NCBI RefSeq assembly: GCF_029689945.1
Contig: NZ_CP121451.1
Span: 4,030,001 to 4,094,000, forward strand
Reading direction: 5' to 3'
DNA: 64,000 bases
Source of the DNA: Paenibacillus amylolyticus
Lineage (GTDB): Bacteria; Bacillota; Bacilli; Paenibacillales; Paenibacillaceae
Shown here: positions 62,202-64,000 of the stretch, piece after piece
Layout of the letters: each line of letters begins with the position of its first letter
Numbering within the stretch: the stretch's first letter is position 1
Made by a program: the position numbers and the translations under genes
Notes under the pieces: model-generated
Database searches by the model: none
Seen by the model: the letters and a program-made list of their open reading frames with translations, nothing else
What the model was told of the DNA's origin: nothing

Positions 62202-64000
62202 ATGACGTGGCACCTTTCAATAGATATTGAGACCTACAGCAGTATCGACATCAAGAAAGCAGGGCTGTACCGATACGTTCAAAGTCCTGATTTTGAAATT
62301 CTTTTGTTCGCTTATTCCTGGAATAGCGGTCCGACACGAATTATTGATCTAGCTCAGGGTGAGGTCATTCCGGAAGAAGTTATCCGCGCTTTAAATGATA
62401 AAGAAGTCATCAAACACGCATATAACGCGGCTTTTGAATGGTACTGTTTAAACAAATTCTGGCCATCACCCGTAGAGCATTGGCGCTGCACACAGATTCA
62501 TGGTTTGTACTGCGGATACCCTGCAGGACTTGGCAAGGTAGGCGAAGCACTTGGACTTCCCCAGGATAAGAAGAAAATGGGCGTCGGTGGAGCACTGATC
62601 CGGACATTCTGTGTACCGATCAAAAAGCCCACGAAGACTACAGGCTTCCGGAAGCGTACGCTGCCGCATCATGAGCCTGAGAAGTGGGAGCTGTTCAAGC
62701 AATACTGTGTGGGTGACGTTGTGGCAGAGGTGGAGATCCTTCGCCGGCTATCAGTGTTCCCGGTTCCAGATATGGAGTGGGAGCTTTGGTTCCTAGATCA
62801 ACGGATCAATGCCCGAGGGATCGCTTGTGACTTGGATCTCGTGGACGGTGCACTGGCCGTGGATCAACTGATCACCGCAGAGCTTATGCAGGAAGCCATA
62901 GAGCTCAGTGGCTTGGACAATCCCAAGTCCGTATCTCAGCTCAAGAAGTGGCTGTCCAAGGAAATCGGGGAAGAGGTCGAGGATCTCAGGAAAGATACCG
63001 TATCCGGTCTGATCGACAACGTGGAAGATGGCAAAGCCAAACGTGTCCTGGAGATCCGCAGGGAGTTGTCCAAGACCAGTACTAAAAAGTATGTGGCCAT
63101 GAAGACGGTAGCTTGTGAAGACGGACGCGTTCGGGGGCTGTTGCAGTTCTATGGGGCAAACCGGACAGGACGTTGGGCAGGTCGATTGGTCCAGGTCCAC
63201 AACCTACCCAAGAACAAGATGGACACTCTCGAATATGCGAGGAAGCTGGTTCACGGCCAGCAAGTCAATCTGTTGAAACTGATGTACGGAAATGTGCCTG
63301 ATGCGCTCAGTCAATTGATCCGGACAGCGTTTGTGGCTCCTATCGGGATGAAGCTTCATATAGCCGACTTCAGCGCGATTGAGGCAAGGGTCATCGCCTG
63401 GCTTGCTGGAGAGCAATGGCGATTGGATGTGTTCGCTACTCACGGCAAAATTTATGAAGCTTCCGCCTCTGCCATGTTCGGGATACCTCTTGAACAGGTG
63501 GACAAGGATCTGCGTCAACGGGGCAAGGTGTCTGAACTAGCTTTGGGTTATCAGGGTGCTTCTGGCGCACTGATCGCCATGGGTGCCTTGGATATGGGGC
63601 TTACTGAAGAGGAGTTACCCGAGATCGTCACGCGGTGGCGTAATGCCAATCGACGCATTGTGGATCTGTGGTTCAGCTTCGAGAAGGCGGCACTGAGTGT
63701 TATGGAGACAGGTCAACCTGCAGGTGTTCGGGGCATCATCTTTGCTCGGGAGAGTCATCACGGTAACGGTCTGGACTTCTTTACGGTTCAGCTGCCTTCC
63801 GGAAGAAAGTTGTACTACGTGGAGCCACGCCTGGCTCAGAACGACTTTGGCAAGCAGGCATTGCATTACATGGGTCCGGATCAGAAGACAGGCAAGTGGT
63901 CGCTGATCAACACCTACGGCGGGAAGCTTGTCGAGAACATTGTCCAGGCTATCGCTCGGGACTGTCTCGCTGTATCACTGGTGCGAGTGGAGCAAGCAGG
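62202..64000 (+). CDS. Phage family A DNA polymerase (3' end outside window)
   Basis: Uninterrupted reading frame of 599 codons to the window edge. N-terminal 3'-5' exonuclease: DIETYSS near residue 8, HAYNAAFEWYC and YCVGDVVAEVEI. Polymerase: motif A DFSAIEARVIAWLAG near residue 390 and motif B region RGKVSELALGYQGA. Motif C (HDE) would be beyond the window. The size of the piece and lack of a 5'-nuclease domain fit phage replicases of the DUF2815-neighbouring type. AAAGGAGG lies 10 bp before the ATG. Replicates the phage genome. Confidence 0.92.
   Translation, partial: MTWHLSIDIETYSSIDIKKAGLYRYVQSPDFEILLFAYSWNSGPTRIIDLAQGEVIPEEVIRALNDKEVIKHAYNAAFEWYCLNKFWPSPVEHWRCTQIHGLYCGYPAGLGKVGEALGLPQDKKKMGVGGALIRTFCVPIKKPTKTTGFRKRTLPHHEPEKWELFKQYCVGDVVAEVEILRRLSVFPVPDMEWELWFLDQRINARGIACDLDLVDGALAVDQLITAELMQEAIELSGLDNPKSVSQLKKWLSKEIGEEVEDLRKDTVSGLIDNVEDGKAKRVLEIRRELSKTSTKKYVAMKTVACEDGRVRGLLQFYGANRTGRWAGRLVQVHNLPKNKMDTLEYARKLVHGQQVNLLKLMYGNVPDALSQLIRTAFVAPIGMKLHIADFSAIEARVIAWLAGEQWRLDVFATHGKIYEASASAMFGIPLEQVDKDLRQRGKVSELALGYQGASGALIAMGALDMGLTEEELPEIVTRWRNANRRIVDLWFSFEKAALSVMETGQPAGVRGIIFARESHHGNGLDFFTVQLPSGRKLYYVEPRLAQNDFGKQALHYMGPDQKTGKWSLINTYGGKLVENIVQAIARDCLAVSLVRVEQA

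Larger units (their letters stand above)
54110..64000. mobile_element. Prophage or phage-like integrated element (left part, continues past window)
   Basis: Begins with a tyrosine integrase at the 3' end of the aldo/keto reductase, then a divergent CI/Cro-type switch, short early genes, a Toprim protein, an AbrB-like regulator, and a DUF2800-DUF2815-DNA polymerase A replication module. Gene order, short overlapping genes and small gaps are typical of temperate siphophages of Firmicutes. The right end, packaging and structural genes are outside the window, so an ICE-like element cannot be fully excluded. Confidence 0.85.

Noticed and set aside
61925..62205. Thr/Arg-rich C-terminus of the DUF2815 reading frame
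   Set aside because: Frameshift artefact; the neighbouring frame continues the YGQ repeats and ends in LGGGIYGI at 62131.
1..64000. tRNA, rRNA or riboswitch genes
   Set aside because: Looked for cloverleaf-like and known aptamer-like blocks in the intergenic regions and found none I could support.

Overview
The window looks like chromosomal DNA from a mid-GC, low-GC-lineage Gram-positive bacterium, most likely a Paenibacillus. The reasons are strong AGGAGG-type ribosome binding sites with frequent GTG and TTG starts, Bacillus-like nucleoside and zinc regulons with their operators, a GH52/GH67 xylan-glucuronate locus typical of Paenibacillus and Geobacillus, and structured intergenic repeats of a kind I associate with Paenibacillus. 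The assignment is inference. No rRNA, tRNA or CRISPR array was seen.

Layout. 0-1.6 kb: end of a rhamnose/fucose-type operon (rhamnulokinase C-terminus, class II aldolase). 1.7-12.0 kb: an FCD-type regulator followed by a compact operon with both subunits of an ATP-dependent hydantoinase/oxoprolinase, a complete polyamine-type ABC importer and an M24 peptidase/creatinase-like enzyme, apparently import and opening of a cyclic amide. 12.1-14.7 kb: MFS exporter, small conserved protein, an inverted-repeat-bounded intergenic repeat and an FMN oxidoreductase. 14.8-21.7 kb: nucleoside catabolism (deoR, deoC, nupC, deoB, deoD, pdp) with a DeoR palindrome in front of deoC. 21.9-23.1 kb: an AT-rich gene for a secreted protein of unknown function. 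23.2-29.8 kb: a zinc-starvation island (ycgQ/ycgR-like permease pair, CobW-type GTPase, alternative L33, znuC-znuB-znuA) with three clear Zur boxes. 29.9-32.4 kb: unknown protein, M50-like membrane protease, DUF4363 and DUF421 proteins. 32.5-43.9 kb: glucuronate and glucuronoxylan use (SDR, uxuA and a GntR regulator with a 30-bp palindromic operator; AraC regulator, GH52 beta-xylosidase, GH67 alpha-glucuronidase, zinc polyol dehydrogenase), interrupted by an ArsR-aldehyde dehydrogenase pair. 44-54 kb: HPr/Crh-like protein, type-B L31, small enzymes, pyruvate oxidase, an ArsR/MFS pair with three copies of one operator, a membrane-anchored L7/L12-like protein, a P450 and an aldo/keto reductase.

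From about 54.1 kb to the right edge lies a prophage or related integrated element whose integrase abuts the 3' end of the aldo/keto reductase. It has a lambda-like divergent switch in which four 14-bp operators repeat every 31-33 bp over both promoters, then early genes and a replication module: Toprim (Spo11/TopoVI-A-like) protein, AbrB-like regulator, DUF2800 nuclease, DUF2815 protein and family A DNA polymerase. Two of these proteins share a disordered Tyr-Gly-Gln-Gln-Pro repeat tract. The element continues beyond the window.

Quality caveat. Fifteen genes are broken by sixteen single-base frame changes, mostly in short homopolymers and spread over host and phage genes alike. They are treated as probable sequencing indels and each gene is reported as one locus with the break position.
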